Below the pieces are notes generated by a model. That model ran no database searches. It was given only the letters and a program-made list of their open reading frames with translations, and was not told the DNA's origin. Positions 1 to 10,725 of a stretch of 64,000 nucleotides of DNA are shown here, piece by piece. How positions within the stretch are numbered: position 1 is the first letter of the stretch; the number at the start of each line of letters is the position of its first letter. The stretch is taken from positions 71,457-135,456 of the forward strand of contig NW_025944169.1 of the NCBI RefSeq assembly GCF_000764305.2, in the 5' to 3' direction. A program made the translations under genes and the position numbers. This DNA is from Hyalella azteca. Taxonomy: Eukaryota; Arthropoda; Malacostraca; Amphipoda; Hyalellidae.

Positions 1-916
1 GATGTGACCCTGAATCCAGTTTTGGGTCATGTTTGAGCCATGTGATGGGGCAGAGTTTTGTTGAAAACTCAATGGTGAGCCGTTGAAGTGTTTACGGGCC
101 CAAGGTAACAACACAGCTTCCAAAATGTCCGAAATCTATCGCTGTTCAATTTCACTCCTAAGGGGACAAAAACGAGTGGGGACGTCCCAGTGGCGGTTTA
201 CCGCGGCCCAAACCATCACGGACATGGGATTTTGACGTGGTGTTTTTGTTCTGGTTGCCACAGATCCATCCCGACTCCAAATTCTGTCCATTTGACGGTT
301 AAGGCTTTGTTCAATGTCAATTTTTTTCTCGTCACTGAACACCAAGTTGGGCAGCGTGCCATCCTCAATGAGATCCAGAATGTGCTGGCATCTTTCGAGC
401 CTCATTCGTTCATGACGGTCTGTTAGTTCATGCCTTGTTTGCATCTTGTAAGGGGAGGTTTTGAGGTCATCTTTGAGGACTCTACGCATTGATGTCTGAC
501 TGACTCCTGCGTTGCAGCCAATTTTGCAGCTGAACGACGAGGGTTTCTCCTCAACTTCTCCCTCGTGTTTTTGACCAATTGTTTTGTTCGGGCACTTCGT
601 TTCCTTCCTTGACCAGGTCAATTGCATGTTTCACCAGTTTCCCTGAATTTTTTACCACCTTCCACACAGTTTCACGACGAATTTGGAGCTTTTTTGCAAT
701 GACTGAATTACTCTCGCCCTTTTCATGAAGGGTTACAATTGCATTTCTATCTACTGCCATAAGTAATAGTAAATTTAGACACCTTAGACTTCTGCAATAT
801 AAAATAGATAAATTATTAGATGATAATAAGCTTCATTATAAAATGAAAGTCTCCTAGAAACCAATTTATTTTTATATAGCAAACATCCGTTGCCATAAAT
901 ATGGCGGACCCTGTAT
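1..916 (-). mobile_element. Degenerate Tc1/mariner (maT-like) transposon, cut by left window edge
   Basis: Read on the minus strand, 760-551 begins with a helix-turn-helix start (MAVDRNAIVTLHEKGES) typical of Tc1/mariner DNA-binding domains. 627-136 then carries the catalytic-domain block around LVFSDEKKIDIEQSLNRQ and MSVMVWAAV. In another frame, 135-1 reads AVLLPWARKHFNG and LSFQQNSAPSHG, the region of the second catalytic Asp, but with Asn where an Asp is expected in QQDxAPxH. Frame changes near 560-630 and 125-145 break the gene, so it is a pseudogene. The outer end near 916 reads TACAGGGTCCGCC on the minus strand, a mariner-like terminus. The other end lies outside the window. The family is assigned from motifs; maT/DD37D is the best guess. 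Confidence 0.8.
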
Positions 917-1539
917 TACCACACCGTATATCAAAATATGTTATCTAGACCTGTTTGTCTTACTTATCCTTCACGACCTTGGTCACGTAACCCGATCTTC
1001 AGGTATAGCTTAATATATGAGCTCTGAAACATCAAACTGGTGAAATTAACAGCAGACCTACTACACGTATTATCCCAAATTACCTAGGTGAATAATGCTT
1101 ATTCCCAAATACCTTCCTTGTATTACTTACAAATCTTCTGATGAATATGGCAATACCAATTAAAATAGCCTCGTATAGTCACTCTGACGAACTCTGCTCG
1201 TTTTTGAGCTTCATTGAAGAAAGATCGAACGCAAGATTCTGAACCTTAAACACAAAACAATAAATACGATTTAAAAATTTGTTCACCTACAATGTCACAG
1301 AACATCTAGTGATACAATTTAGAGATCTCTCGGGAGCATTAATATAATGAGATTGTATAAAATCTTTGCGTGAATAAGTATGTCGCATTCGAGTAATCAG
1401 ATTCCTCGAATTTTTATCGACTAACCAGATTATTCTGCGAGGACATCGTGGTACTAGTCTTACACACCATCATGTTTGTTTTCTTACGTTCAAGACAACA
1501 TCTACTTTATATTTCAAGATGACTCCATCAATCTCTCAC
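917..1539. other. AT-rich intergenic stretch, nothing recognised
   Basis: Between the transposon end and the candidate exon at 1540-1668 I see no open frame with splice signals, no RNA gene and no clear repeat. Confidence 0.4.
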
Positions 1540-1668
1540 CAACACCCTTCGAACTTTAGACTTCTTCTCAATCGGTCGGATCGAATACACACTCGAGGAA
1601 TTTTCGCTGTACCTGTTGCCGTAGAATTTTTGGCGGTCAGCGGCAACTGCATCCTCATTATGGTATAG
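1540..1668 (-). CDS. Candidate 43-codon internal exon, unknown product
   Basis: On the minus strand a pyrimidine-rich acceptor (TTTTACTCCTCAG) precedes an uninterrupted 129-base frame that ends at a good donor (TTG|GTGAGA). It reads LYHNEDAVAADRQKFYG near its start and SIRPIEKKSKVRRVL at its end, a charged and believable protein segment. It is phase 0 at both ends. A second frame is also open, so the frame is not proven. It lies 140 bases beyond the Thr-rich exon of the astacin gene. Joining it in phase 0 to that exon does not work with the only GT available there, so it may belong to another gene on the same strand. Confidence 0.4.
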
Positions 1669-1807
1669 CTGAGGAGTAAAATAATCAGGGAACTGTGATG
1701 TTAATAAAACAAGTACTTGCTTGGACAGTTTACTGCATTACAGGGCATACATAGCCACGTAGATGACTTATCAGCAGGTGGAGAAGCGGAATGTTGACGG
1801 ACATTAT

Positions 1808-2072
1808 TTACTTCCGACCTAGGGCAGGCTTGGTGGTTGTCGGTTTTTTGGTAGTGGTGGTTGTTGGTTTTTTGGTAGTGGTGGTTGTCGGTTTTTTGGT
1901 AGTGGTGGTTGTCGGTTTTTTGGTAGTGGTGGTTGTCGGTTTTTTGGTGGTGGTGGTTGTCGGTTTTTTGGTGGTGGTGGTTGTCGGTTTTTTGGTGGTA
2001 GTGGTTTTGGTCGTTGTTTTGGTAGTGGTTTTGGCGGTGGTTGAGGATGTAGGCACAGAAGTAATACTTGTG
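1808..2072 (-). CDS. Alternative terminal exon: Thr/Lys/Pro-rich mucin-like tail
   Basis: A strong acceptor (ATTTTTTTACAG) on the minus strand opens an 87-codon frame that ends in a stop at 1810-1808. After a Ser/Thr-rich start (TSITSVPTSSTT) it holds about seven copies of an 8-residue unit, TTTTTKKP, encoded by a 24-bp tandem repeat at about 1830-2010. Such tails are probably O-glycosylated linkers and follow catalytic or CUB domains in some secreted invertebrate proteases (family knowledge). It is in phase with a donor (AACTG|GTAACC) that overlaps the stop codon of the astacin CUB exon. Splicing there would replace the final Trp-stop with Cys plus this tail. Repeat number probably varies between individuals. 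Confidence 0.55.
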
Positions 2073-2324
2073 CTGTAAAAAAATAAAAATAATTTGCTTT
2101 CAATTTCTAAACAAAATGAACCGTGATATAAATTACTTTTTAATTGAGTCAGAGCATGTACTCGATCACTTGTAGTTTCCAGGTGCATTTTTTATGTTTA
2201 AATTATACTTAACGCGACATCTAAATTTGTCCGTGCAGCTGAAGAGTCTCAATAATTATGGGGTCTAATACAAACCTATCAAGATATATATGAAATCATA
2301 CAACATACCTACATCAATCAATTT

Positions 2325-2330
2325 TTTATT
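2325..2330 (-). promoter_or_regulatory. Polyadenylation signal for short astacin isoform
   Basis: AATAAA on the minus strand about 80 bases after the TAA of the CUB exon, a suitable place to end the short transcript. Confidence 0.4.
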
Positions 2331-2405
2331 ATTACAATATTTAAGATATTGTTGCTTAGCAGGCATGAAATAGCAATTATTATTCAGGATTTTGTCACAA
2401 AGCGG

Positions 2406-2556
2406 TTACCAGTTGGGCGAAGTCTGGTCCTGTACGAAGGTGATGGTGGCCGAGTAGCCCGGGCTCGAATAAGTGAGACGAGAGATGAAGTGCAAAACCA
2501 TCGTGTTGCCCACGCTCTCGAACACTTGGCCAGGGATGATTTCAGTGCCACAGTAC
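2406..2556 (-). CDS. Astacin exon 9: C-terminal half of CUB domain and stop
   Basis: The acceptor CTTTTCAG is entered in phase 2. The exon reads [17 protein letters not shown] and [10 protein letters not shown], the usual end of a CUB domain, then SPNW and TAA. A GTAACC donor overlaps the stop (exon end at 2410 if used), which would lead to the Thr-rich exon at 2072-1808. Confidence 0.88.
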
Positions 2557-5500
2557 CTGAAAAGTTATCATTCTTTAAAAAACTCTAGAATTTGCCTAAT
2601 AAATATTTCCTTTAACTAGGCTGCCATTTGAGTTGAATCTAACTAGGAACCCAGCAAAACAACGAGGGAGCAGCCAATAAACTTTCAATTTTTTCATCTC
2701 ATTTATTTATTAATTTCTTCATTTATTTTATTATGTTTTTGTCGCTCTTACGCGAGTATTGCTATTGTGTAATTTGACCGCTGTCCAAACAACAAAAGGA
2801 CTGGCAATGCCACTGATGAAAATAACTGTGTGACGTGTTATTTCTTACCGGTTTGAGAGGATGTCACTCCTACGGATGATCAACTGCTGGAAGTAGCAGG
2901 AGTTATCGGAGGCGATGGTGCGAGGAAGCAGTGAAAAGGCAGTGAACGTCAGTCGAACTTTCTTGCACGTCGGTGCGGTGATGATTTGTAGGTACTCGTC
3001 CACTGGTGGAGAAATATTTTTTGATATATAATAATATTTCACATTTATTTATTTCGAAGTTGAGTACGCTTTCATCTTGAAATAATTTAATTAAGTAATT
3101 GACTTAATAATTGCAATTGATAGAAAAATTTAATTTACTAATTACTTAACTCATCACGATCGGTATCTATATATACGCGGTTCATAACTTATATAAATTA
3201 TTTTAAAATATTCAAACATATTTTCTTAAATAAGTTTAAATAAGACAATTTTGAGCCATTGTGGTTCTGAAATTTTTAACTTACCGCTTGCGATGGACGC
3301 AGGATAGCCTAGTGATGTGACCACTCCCTCAGTTGTGATAGTTTGACTGTGATTACGTGTGGTCGTGACCAGGGCATCTGTTTTAAGGCTTAGTATAATT
3401 AACGCGTAATGTTTATAAATATTTGTCATGTCGATGTTCAAGACTTGCATGAAAAGTCTGACAGAATTAACATAAACGCGCAAATGAAATTTAGATTTCA
3501 CGTATTGTTTTACTTCATATTTATCGATTGTTAACGAAAATTTTACTGCATTATTTTTTTGACTTTTTGACCATTGCCTTGTAAGGCTACTTCTCAATGA
3601 AATAAACTCACCGAGGTATGGTTGATTGAGTGTCTCACAATTAGTCCCTGAGGTCCCAGGCGGGCATTCACACTTGCAATTGGGTCCATAGTATCCGTAG
3701 TTTTGGCAGGGATCCGTTGTGGCACCGCACTTTGTCAGGTACACAGCTGATGCGAACGTTAAAAAGTTTGATACCACAGGAATAAAAGACGTAGAAATCT
3801 CCAAAAAAAATGGACAGCATCCTACTTGTGTTTACGATTTGAAACGTGGCTGCTAACCCTGTTAGTATAGGAATTTTTTGTGATTCATGATTAGAAAGTG
3901 TTCTTTCAATGGAATTTTGTAAAAAATATAACTTTATCGCTCAGAAATGGAAAATCTAATTATATATTTAAATGTATATAAAATATTTCAATCAAGTTTG
4001 CAAACAATAATGTTAGGGGAATGTGATTCGGTGTGATGCTATCTAATCCTATGCTGTGTACCAGGCGCCTACAGTCACTTATAACGAAGAATTATTCACA
4101 TTACAAACGGCAGGATAACTATGAGAATACAAAGGAACGCAATTTAAGCTCTAATTTCCGAAACTTAGAATTCATTCACTCAAATTCACTCACTTATAAG
4201 ATTATTTACCAAAAACTGTATTCTTATTAAAAGTTAAATAAAAAATCTCCTCAGCACTGAATATTTCGCTGGTCGTGTCAGTCTGGATGTTTTCGACTTA
4301 AAATCGCCATTAATCCACTCTCCTAACCTGTGCAATTGTATTGAAGGTTGGCAATCCTCTTGTCCATGAATGATAAGCCGTTGCGCTGACCCATAAAAAG
4401 TTGCCCGTACAGATTTTTGGCAATTAGGGTCTCATTTCCATTACTTGTAAATGCCTGTTAAAGACCATCATTTTAGGAAACATTTAGAAAAAATAATGAT
4501 AATAGTTCAGTTTTAAATTTCAGCTCAATTTAAATTTTGTTTCATAATGCATAGGCAGTCAAAAACTCACATATGGATCATAGTGCATGACGGAAGAGTA
4601 GTCATATGGGACGCCGAAGTTGTTCGTCAATTCCATGTCGAAATTATGAGCCATGCTAGTCAGGATGTTGCCTGACATCACGATAACGTAGTTGTCTCGG
4701 TCGGAGCGGCTTTGCTCATGTTGGAATCCCATGGCGTGGCCGATTTCATGGACGGGAATGCCAAGCTGAAAATAGAGTAACTGTAAAAAATCGCTTCGTT
4801 TCTCAATAACTTGAGAAACGCGTAGTGCTTCACAGGCATGCGTAGTTACGGGTAAGACAAATGCAATAGAAGCTTCAAATTATCACTGACATGGTAAAAA
4901 TTTTCTGGGATTCCCAGACATGAGATTATGTTGTAAGCTCAGACCGGACGCCGGATTCAAATATTATGCGAGTGAGTGTCTGGAGCAATAAGAAGAGAAT
5001 TATATAAAAACTAGAGGTGGCACCGAGTTACCAGGACGAGAAAGAGAAATGGAAAAGACACGGAGACGAAAGGTGCTATACGTATGATTGTTTTGCTGGT
5101 AGGAGTTTTGTGGTTGTGTTTGGTTGGAAAGGAGGGACTTGGCTTTATAAATGGTTTGCGCAGGAAACTGTAATCAAATAGCTGAAAAGAGCGATGATAT
5201 GAGTGATTGAATGATTGTTGATGAGTATAACGCCTTGGTCTTTGTGGTTGTGGATGTAGACAAAGTGGATCTGTGGTTGTACCAGTGACGGACATGGTGT
5301 TGTAGCATCTTCAGTGAGGAGTGAGGGTTCATTTACTGCGGAGGATAGTTAAACATAGATTGTTTCGTCTTTTTGTTGGCCATTGTCGAGCATCAGTCCA
5401 TTCGTACGGAAGTGTCGTAGGAAATTATCTATTAGCGAGTGTAGTATCTTAAATTTGTCACGTCCCAGGTGTTCGAAAGCTTTTGAATTATCGAAAAAAA

Positions 5501-8500
5501 TTATACGTTATTAAAACAATCTCTATCAAATGCTACTATGGCTTATGTATTCGAAAGCTGAATCTTTAATTGCGTCTAATAGGTCAGTGCCAAGCTCTGT
5601 TGGGTTATGTTAGCTTGTTGTACTGCTTGTTTGCTATGCCATCTTATATTTGCTTGGTTTTGAGGATTTTGGACTTTCTCGTTCTGTATTTGCAGTTTGT
5701 TTTGTGTTTTTATTGTAGTGTCCGTGATTACAATTTTCATGGCGTGCATGTATTGACAGTTGCAGCACTTGCCAGTTGAACGTCCAATGTGTGAAGCCAG
5801 TTGTATTGATTGGTGATCTCATGTCACATGTCGTCTGCTGTGTTGCAAGTCGCATTTTCAGTCAGTAATGTCTTTCGTCTCAATTAGTTGGTGACCTAGA
5901 GTCAATTTTTTTAGTTGAATCTTTCAGGTGTCTCGAGGGGCCATGCGAAATGTACAAAAATCTGGTGGAATTCATTTTTAATTTGTTAGTCATAAATAAT
6001 CCGCTTTTCTGGCCGGTGTCAAGCCGAACTCGAAGAAGAATAATTGCAGCACGAATATTCAGATTTCCTACACCAGCCTAACCTCACGGTGCTCCCGCTT
6101 CACCTGTGTTTACCTAGCAGTTCTGTGAAGGCACACCTGCAGCATCTTATCTCGGCCGCGGTCCTGCTCTCCTCTTGACCTGACGTTTGTGGTGGTTCGA
6201 CGAGAGCGTGGTTCCCCTACCTGTAGCTCGGAACTTCTCCTGCTCGGCAGCTGTGGTCACGGTGGCGCTACACTCCTGGAAGCTACTACAGTACACTCCT
6301 TGAAGCTACGGAGACTTCAGAGGTGAGGCTTGATTCTTGGCCAGAACCTAGCTTACCTCGCTCCCAGCCAATTTCTCAAAAACTGGATGATCCTTTAGGA
6401 CTGGACCGTTAATAATTTGTGAATTCCACCGATTTTTTTGTTGAACACTGATATTAATTAGCCAAGTACTGTATTCAACCAATTCTCAAGTTTGGGTTTG
6501 TTAACCGGCAGGTGTGAACCGTGTGATGGTCATGGCCAGCCATGGATGACCGAACCAGCCGTGGATCCATCCTTTGAACTTAAATAACGCCTGTTCAGTT
6601 TCTAGTAGCAAATCCTTTCTTATTTACCTGAAAAGTTGAATTAGTCGCGGTAAATTACTAGAGCGGAAATTCACAGTCATCTTCTATTAAAAATTAAATT
6701 CAATATTCAAAATTTTTTGGTTACGAAAAGGGTTGGTGAATGAGTGCAGATGAAAGAGGGTGACGGGATGATAACGATGGGACATGTCATCGTACGGAGT
6801 TGGTTGCCCTACTCCTAGCAGACGAGCCTGTTAGGTTGACGGCCCAGGCGCCCGCTGCAGCATTAAAGGAAATAAGAAAATAGTGAAGGAAGTGAGCGAA
6901 AGCACAAGAAGATAGTGATTGTGCAGTTGTATATATGACTGAATCATAGAAACAACCATCAAAGTAATAAGTCAAACATTTTTTATGACATGCACTTGCG
7001 GTTGGGAGACTGCTATTCCAACATTTTTCGAGGGAACAAGGCTCTAAACAAATGAACCACGAAAATAGCCACGGAGGAGTTGAAACATCATATAACGACG
7101 TAAGCACTTTCCGACAATCGTATTCGAACGTCCTTGCTGTTATGACGTTAACTCTCAGATATTACTACTGAAGTGTAAAATCGAGGCAATGTCTCACCAA
7201 AGTCAAACATCCGGATGCAAGGTTCACAGGCTGCCCGTTCCAAAAATACATTCTGCCGACATAGCTGTTGCAGCCCGAGTTGTCGTTTTGGAAGATGAGA
7301 TGCGGGTTGCCATCCGCACTTGCAATTTCATGGAACCTGATGCACGTATTTGTCTCCCACTCGCTGATTGCTTGCCGCACCATAGTCTGGGCAATGGAGG
7401 CTGTCGAAGTCTCACCAAAGTCAAACATCCGGATGCAAGGTTCACAGGCTGCCCGTTCCAAAAATACATTCTGCCGACATAGCTGTTGCAGCCCGAGTTG
7501 TCGACGAAGTAAGAAATGTTCATTTAGTATAGGCTATAAATAATATGCAGCTCATGTTGCTCGAAGAGCAAGGGGCAGGAAGACGGACCAAAATTGATCC
7601 GCATCTTAAATTGAACACATCGTAGGAAATATTGAACAACAAGCGTTTCAAGCGTACGATATTTCGTTCTCACTAAATTAAACGCTTAAATTTCATTTAA
7701 ATGGTTATGAAACTTAAAATACTAGCTTTAATTGTAAACTATAAAAATTAAAGTTTAATACATGTAGTATTAATTTTTCCTTCTTACGTAATCTTGTCTA
7801 CCTAACAGTTTTGACATTCTTATTGACAAAAAAATAAATTAAATTATTATGTATCTAATTAATGAATTTTTGTTTATGCGATTTTTATTATCGGATCAAT
7901 AATAATTTTACTCAAGAATTTTGATGATTTTGGTAATTTAGGTATATGATATATGATATGAGGGTTAGGTATAATACTATACATGTATGTTGCTCATCAA
8001 ATTATTACATCGAAGTATATTTGATCTATACCGGGTTAATATATTCGAAAGTACCATCTTCGGGATGTTCCGAATTTGACTAAAGTTCAGCCGAACTAGA
8101 GCCATATTATGTTATTAGATAATTATAGTATCGATGCTGTTCTAATAATGACACTAATAGATGCAGTCTTACAACAATTAAGTAGATAAATACGGTTCGA
8201 AATTATAGCGTGTTCCGAAAACGTTTTTAAGCGGGAAGTACAGAGATTATTAGGTAGGTAAGGAGATGTCTCTCTTGAGCCATCATGTATGATTTGACTT
8301 GTCATTGGAACCGTTGATTTGAGAGGACGCCCGTGGTCTTTGGTCACCGTGGAAGGAACATCGAGTCAATTTGTGCAAAAAAATTAAGTAGCTTTATAAT
8401 GATTGCGATCACCGAGATCATTTTAGGAGCATACTCTGCGTACGCCTATGAAGAGTAGGTACGAGGAAATATTATAAATATTATTGGGATATAATTCTAC

Positions 8501-10253
8501 TGAAGACAATGGACGAACCTTGATGATAATCAACGCGTGCACCTAATGCTCAATTAAAATTAATGTGGAACCGCAACGAGATTGATACAAATTTTCAGAA
8601 GATATGCAATATCAGGTACATATAATTGCTTGAGATAATTCCTTCATAATTTAAGCGAAACTATTTAACCATTTATCACGCTTCTTTGTTCAATTCTTTA
8701 ATAGGAACGGGAATTCAATTCAAACGATATACAATTTATTTGCCGAATAACTTATTTATTTCCTATTAATGTTCTGTTCGGGTGGCATAAAGGTCATTCA
8801 TGAAGTAATTTGGAAATAATTATACGAAAAATAGTAGCCTTTGAGCTGTGATCACAGTATGCATCAAGCTTTTGATGTGATTTACTTCCATGTGCACTTC
8901 CAAATGATTTACTTCCATGTGCACCAAAATATTATTGTGAACAACCCATGTTCAGCAGTGGAACCTCATCTCGCGTGTACAGAAACGAGTTTCGAACAAC
9001 TTGTTTGGTTCTACAATTATAATTCGTGAGCAAGTTGCTTAGGGATGCTTGATCAATCATTTATTGAATCTTATTTATGAATAATAAAGTTTACAAATGC
9101 GTAGTTAGATCCCCCGTGTGTAGATAACAGTCTCCAGAAATTCAATTCTTACGCGCAGCGAAGCGATAGTTGACATTGACGTAGCCATCCGCAGCCTTCG
9201 GCCACCAGTAGGTGCTGTCGGCCATGACTTTGCGCTCCTCGAGAGCTCTTTTCTGCTCGTCCGTGAGCAGAATGTCGCCTTGGTACAGATCTGGGTTCAG
9301 CTCCGGGTTGTATCGAGCCTGGAATAAAAAGGATATTTTGTGACAAAAAAGAAGTACCTCTTTGGCAATATTTTGGAATGTTGATCTCACCTATAATGCC
9401 CTCAATTCACAGAATTAACTCAATGGAGAACGCTGTATTTAATTTTAAATTCAAATAAGTAGCTTAGCAATGTATAAACCACTAATCTCAGCACTCAACA
9501 ATCAACAGTCAGCACTAATCACGAATGTTCGACACGTATGTTTAAGTAGTAATCTCAGACACACTGTCTGGGTAAAATTTAAATGTGAAACTTATATACA
9601 ATTTGAATCCAATCACAGAATCGCTTATGAGTTATGAGCTTAAATTTGAATCGCTTATGAGCTTAAATTTACATTCCTCCCAAACAATGGGCATGCAATA
9701 TCATAAATAAAACCGGGGACAGCATTAAACTTTCATTAAATAATATTGACAGCTTTAAACTTTCTATTTATTTTTCAAACTTTCCATTTTTAACGCAAAA
9801 AAATTTTGGTTATGGTGGCATATAAAAGATGAATAAAAATCAGTGAAAACTACAATAGTAAACACACTTCAAATACAAAAATATCAGATATTAACCGTGC
9901 GCTCCATAGTTTATGTCCAAACTTAAGATTCGAGGTTCGGACTCAAGAACTTTCTGAAATAATAATTAACTAATATAAGCAGCATATGAAACTTAATAAC
10001 ATACAAACGAAGAATATATAGAATGAATTTCGCAATTATATAAAAACCATTGAAGTTACATGCTCATGATTAATGCTACTCTAAACAGAACTAATAATGA
10101 CACAAAAAACACATACCTTCATGGTGGTTCACAAATCAATCAATAATTACGGATCATGACTCAACGATATCACGTCAGAACCTCTTCATCCTCTGCTGAT
10201 ACAACAGCAGCTGCTAACACCAAGAAACACAATGCCAGTAAAGACCTCATCAT
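2406..10253 (-). CDS. Secreted astacin-family zinc metalloprotease with EGF and CUB domains (gene, nine coding exons)
   Basis: Joined exons (minus): 10253-10182, 9318-9153, 7400-7198, 4765-4571, 4454-4328, 3746-3612, 3377-3285, 3002-2849, 2556-2406. Every junction keeps phase and the product is 431 residues. It starts with a signal peptide ([16 protein letters not shown]), followed by a propeptide with the YQGDI motif, whose Asp blocks zinc in astacin zymogens. The catalytic domain has the zinc signature [12 protein letters not shown] and the Met-turn SVMHYDPY. A six-Cys EGF-like module and a CUB domain ([10 protein letters not shown] to GYSATITF) follow. Astacins are secreted endopeptidases used in digestion, cuticle, matrix or growth-factor processing; which one applies here is not visible. 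The CUB seems to have only three Cys. A TATA box lies just upstream. Family confidence is very high. Confidence 0.92.
2849..3002 (-). CDS. Astacin exon 8: central CUB domain
   Basis: Acceptor TTTCTCCACCAG, donor CG|GTAAGA. It includes [17 protein letters not shown], the CUB core strand pattern, and [15 protein letters not shown]. It is entered in phase 1 and left in phase 2. Confidence 0.9.
3285..3377 (-). CDS. Astacin exon 7: Thr-rich linker and start of CUB domain
   Basis: Acceptor CTTAAAACAG, donor [24 protein letters not shown] is a short linker; [13 protein letters not shown] matches the CUB opening (G-x-x-x-S-P/L-G-Y-P). Phase 1 at both ends. Confidence 0.85.
3612..3746 (-). CDS. Astacin exon 6: EGF-like module
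   Basis: Acceptor AACGTTCGCATCAG, donor CTCG|GTGAGT. It contains [13 protein letters not shown] and [15 protein letters not shown], six Cys in EGF-like spacing as found after the catalytic domain of many astacins. Phase 1 at both ends. Confidence 0.9.
4328..4454 (-). CDS. Astacin exon 5: end of catalytic domain
   Basis: Acceptor GGTCTTTAACAG, donor ACAG|GTTAGG. It reads [14 protein letters not shown] and [16 protein letters not shown], the conserved close of the catalytic domain (S-x-x-D, then N-x-x-Y-x-C). Confidence 0.92.
4571..4765 (-). CDS. Astacin exon 4: zinc-binding active site and Met-turn
   Basis: Acceptor TCTATTTTCAG, donor TAT|GTGAGT, 65 codons, phase 0 at both ends. [12 protein letters not shown] supplies three zinc-ligand His and the catalytic Glu. 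SSVMHYDPY is the Met-turn, including the Tyr that acts as the fifth zinc ligand in astacins. All catalytic residues are present. Confidence 0.95.
4772..7190. other. Astacin intron 3, no conserved gene seen
   Basis: This 2.4-kb intron holds no recognised domain. A Thr-rich frame on the minus strand near 5290-5190 ([12 protein letters not shown]) faintly recalls the mucin-like exon but lacks convincing splice sites. A GC-richer block at 6060-6330 is unexplained. Confidence 0.4.
7191..7503 (-). repeat. Direct duplication of the 3' part of astacin exon 3
   Basis: 7191-7283 and 7411-7503 are identical over 93 bases. The first copy is the 3' end of the real exon with its GTGAGA donor. The second lies immediately upstream in transcription order and repeats the coding segment from [16 protein letters not shown] to CLTL with the donor. 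Only about 16 bases separate its donor from the acceptor of the real exon, too short for an intron, so the upstream copy is probably an unspliced decoy. Confidence 0.85.
7198..7400 (-). CDS. Astacin exon 3: N-terminal catalytic domain
   Basis: Acceptor GACTTCGACAG, donor [30 protein letters not shown] is the astacin helix A plus the first structural Cys. [12 protein letters not shown] and SGCLTL carry two further conserved Cys. Entered in phase 1, left in phase 0. Confidence 0.9.
7504..9140. other. Astacin intron 2, no gene seen
   Basis: AT-rich. It contains a small direct repeat of TGATTTACTTCCATGTGCAC (about 8877-8925) and nothing coding that I can support. Confidence 0.4.
9153..9318 (-). 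CDS. Astacin exon 2: propeptide and start of mature protease
   Basis: Acceptor CCTTTTTATTCCAG, donor GCGC|GTAAGA. It reads [20 protein letters not shown], where GDI marks the inhibitory propeptide Asp, then [16 protein letters not shown]. Processing near ERK/VMAD before the Tyr-Trp-Trp-Pro start is likely (inference). Entered in phase 0, left in phase 1. Confidence 0.9.
9319..10180. other. Astacin intron 1
   Basis: AT-rich intron with a short duplication of GAATCGCTTATGAG near 9622-9663. No coding signal. Confidence 0.4.
10182..10253 (-). CDS. Astacin exon 1: start codon and signal peptide
   Basis: Two adjacent ATGs start [20 protein letters not shown], a classic signal peptide with a likely cut after VSA, then EDEE and a GTTCTG donor in phase 0. 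The TATA box 45 bases upstream supports this as the first exon with a very short 5' leader. The link to exon 2 is by phase, position and fit, not by homology. Confidence 0.75.
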
Positions 10254-10298
10254 GAAAACAGTGAAGATGATCTGTACCTTCCACCTGTCCATCTCCCA

Positions 10299-10306
10299 CT
10301 TTTATA
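10299..10306 (-). promoter_or_regulatory. TATA box of the astacin gene
   Basis: TATAAAAG on the minus strand, 45 bases before the ATG. Transcription would start near 10276, giving a leader of about 20-25 bases. Confidence 0.65.
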
Positions 10307-10725
10307 TGGTACCTCCGTCTGTCACAGGTGTGGACGTAACCTTTAGTGGACAATGCAAGTTTCAAAAGTTTCCATTCATGCAAATGCCATTAACCGGTTC
10401 AAATGGACTAGCGTTTGCAGCTCTAGTGATTACAAATTGTAAAAGCCCTTTGCCTCCATTACAGAAATATACAGATGGCGAACGTCTATTGAAGTGAGAT
10501 TGCCGGACAAAGAGAAATCATATATTTTCAACGCTTTGAATTTGTCCTATACAACTGTTGCTGCAAGTTTAATGGTTTTTAGTACAGCAAAGTCTCTATA
10601 GAACTCTCGAATAGATATCGTCTTTCCATTCATATCGATTACGCTTCAAACATATATCGCTTCAAAAATCTGAAGGTTTATCGTACACGCGAGTTTTTCA
10701 TCTGGTATCGAGTGATCATATAGAA

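Noticed and set aside
1819..2103. Alternative frames (Pro/Lys-rich minus frame and Val/Gly-rich plus frame) over the Thr repeat
   Set aside because: Any frame stays open over this 24-bp repeat. Only the Thr/Lys/Pro frame is in phase with the upstream exon and has the expected mucin-like character.
7165..7543. Several overlapping frames on both strands
   Set aside because: They are shadows of the astacin exon and its duplicate.
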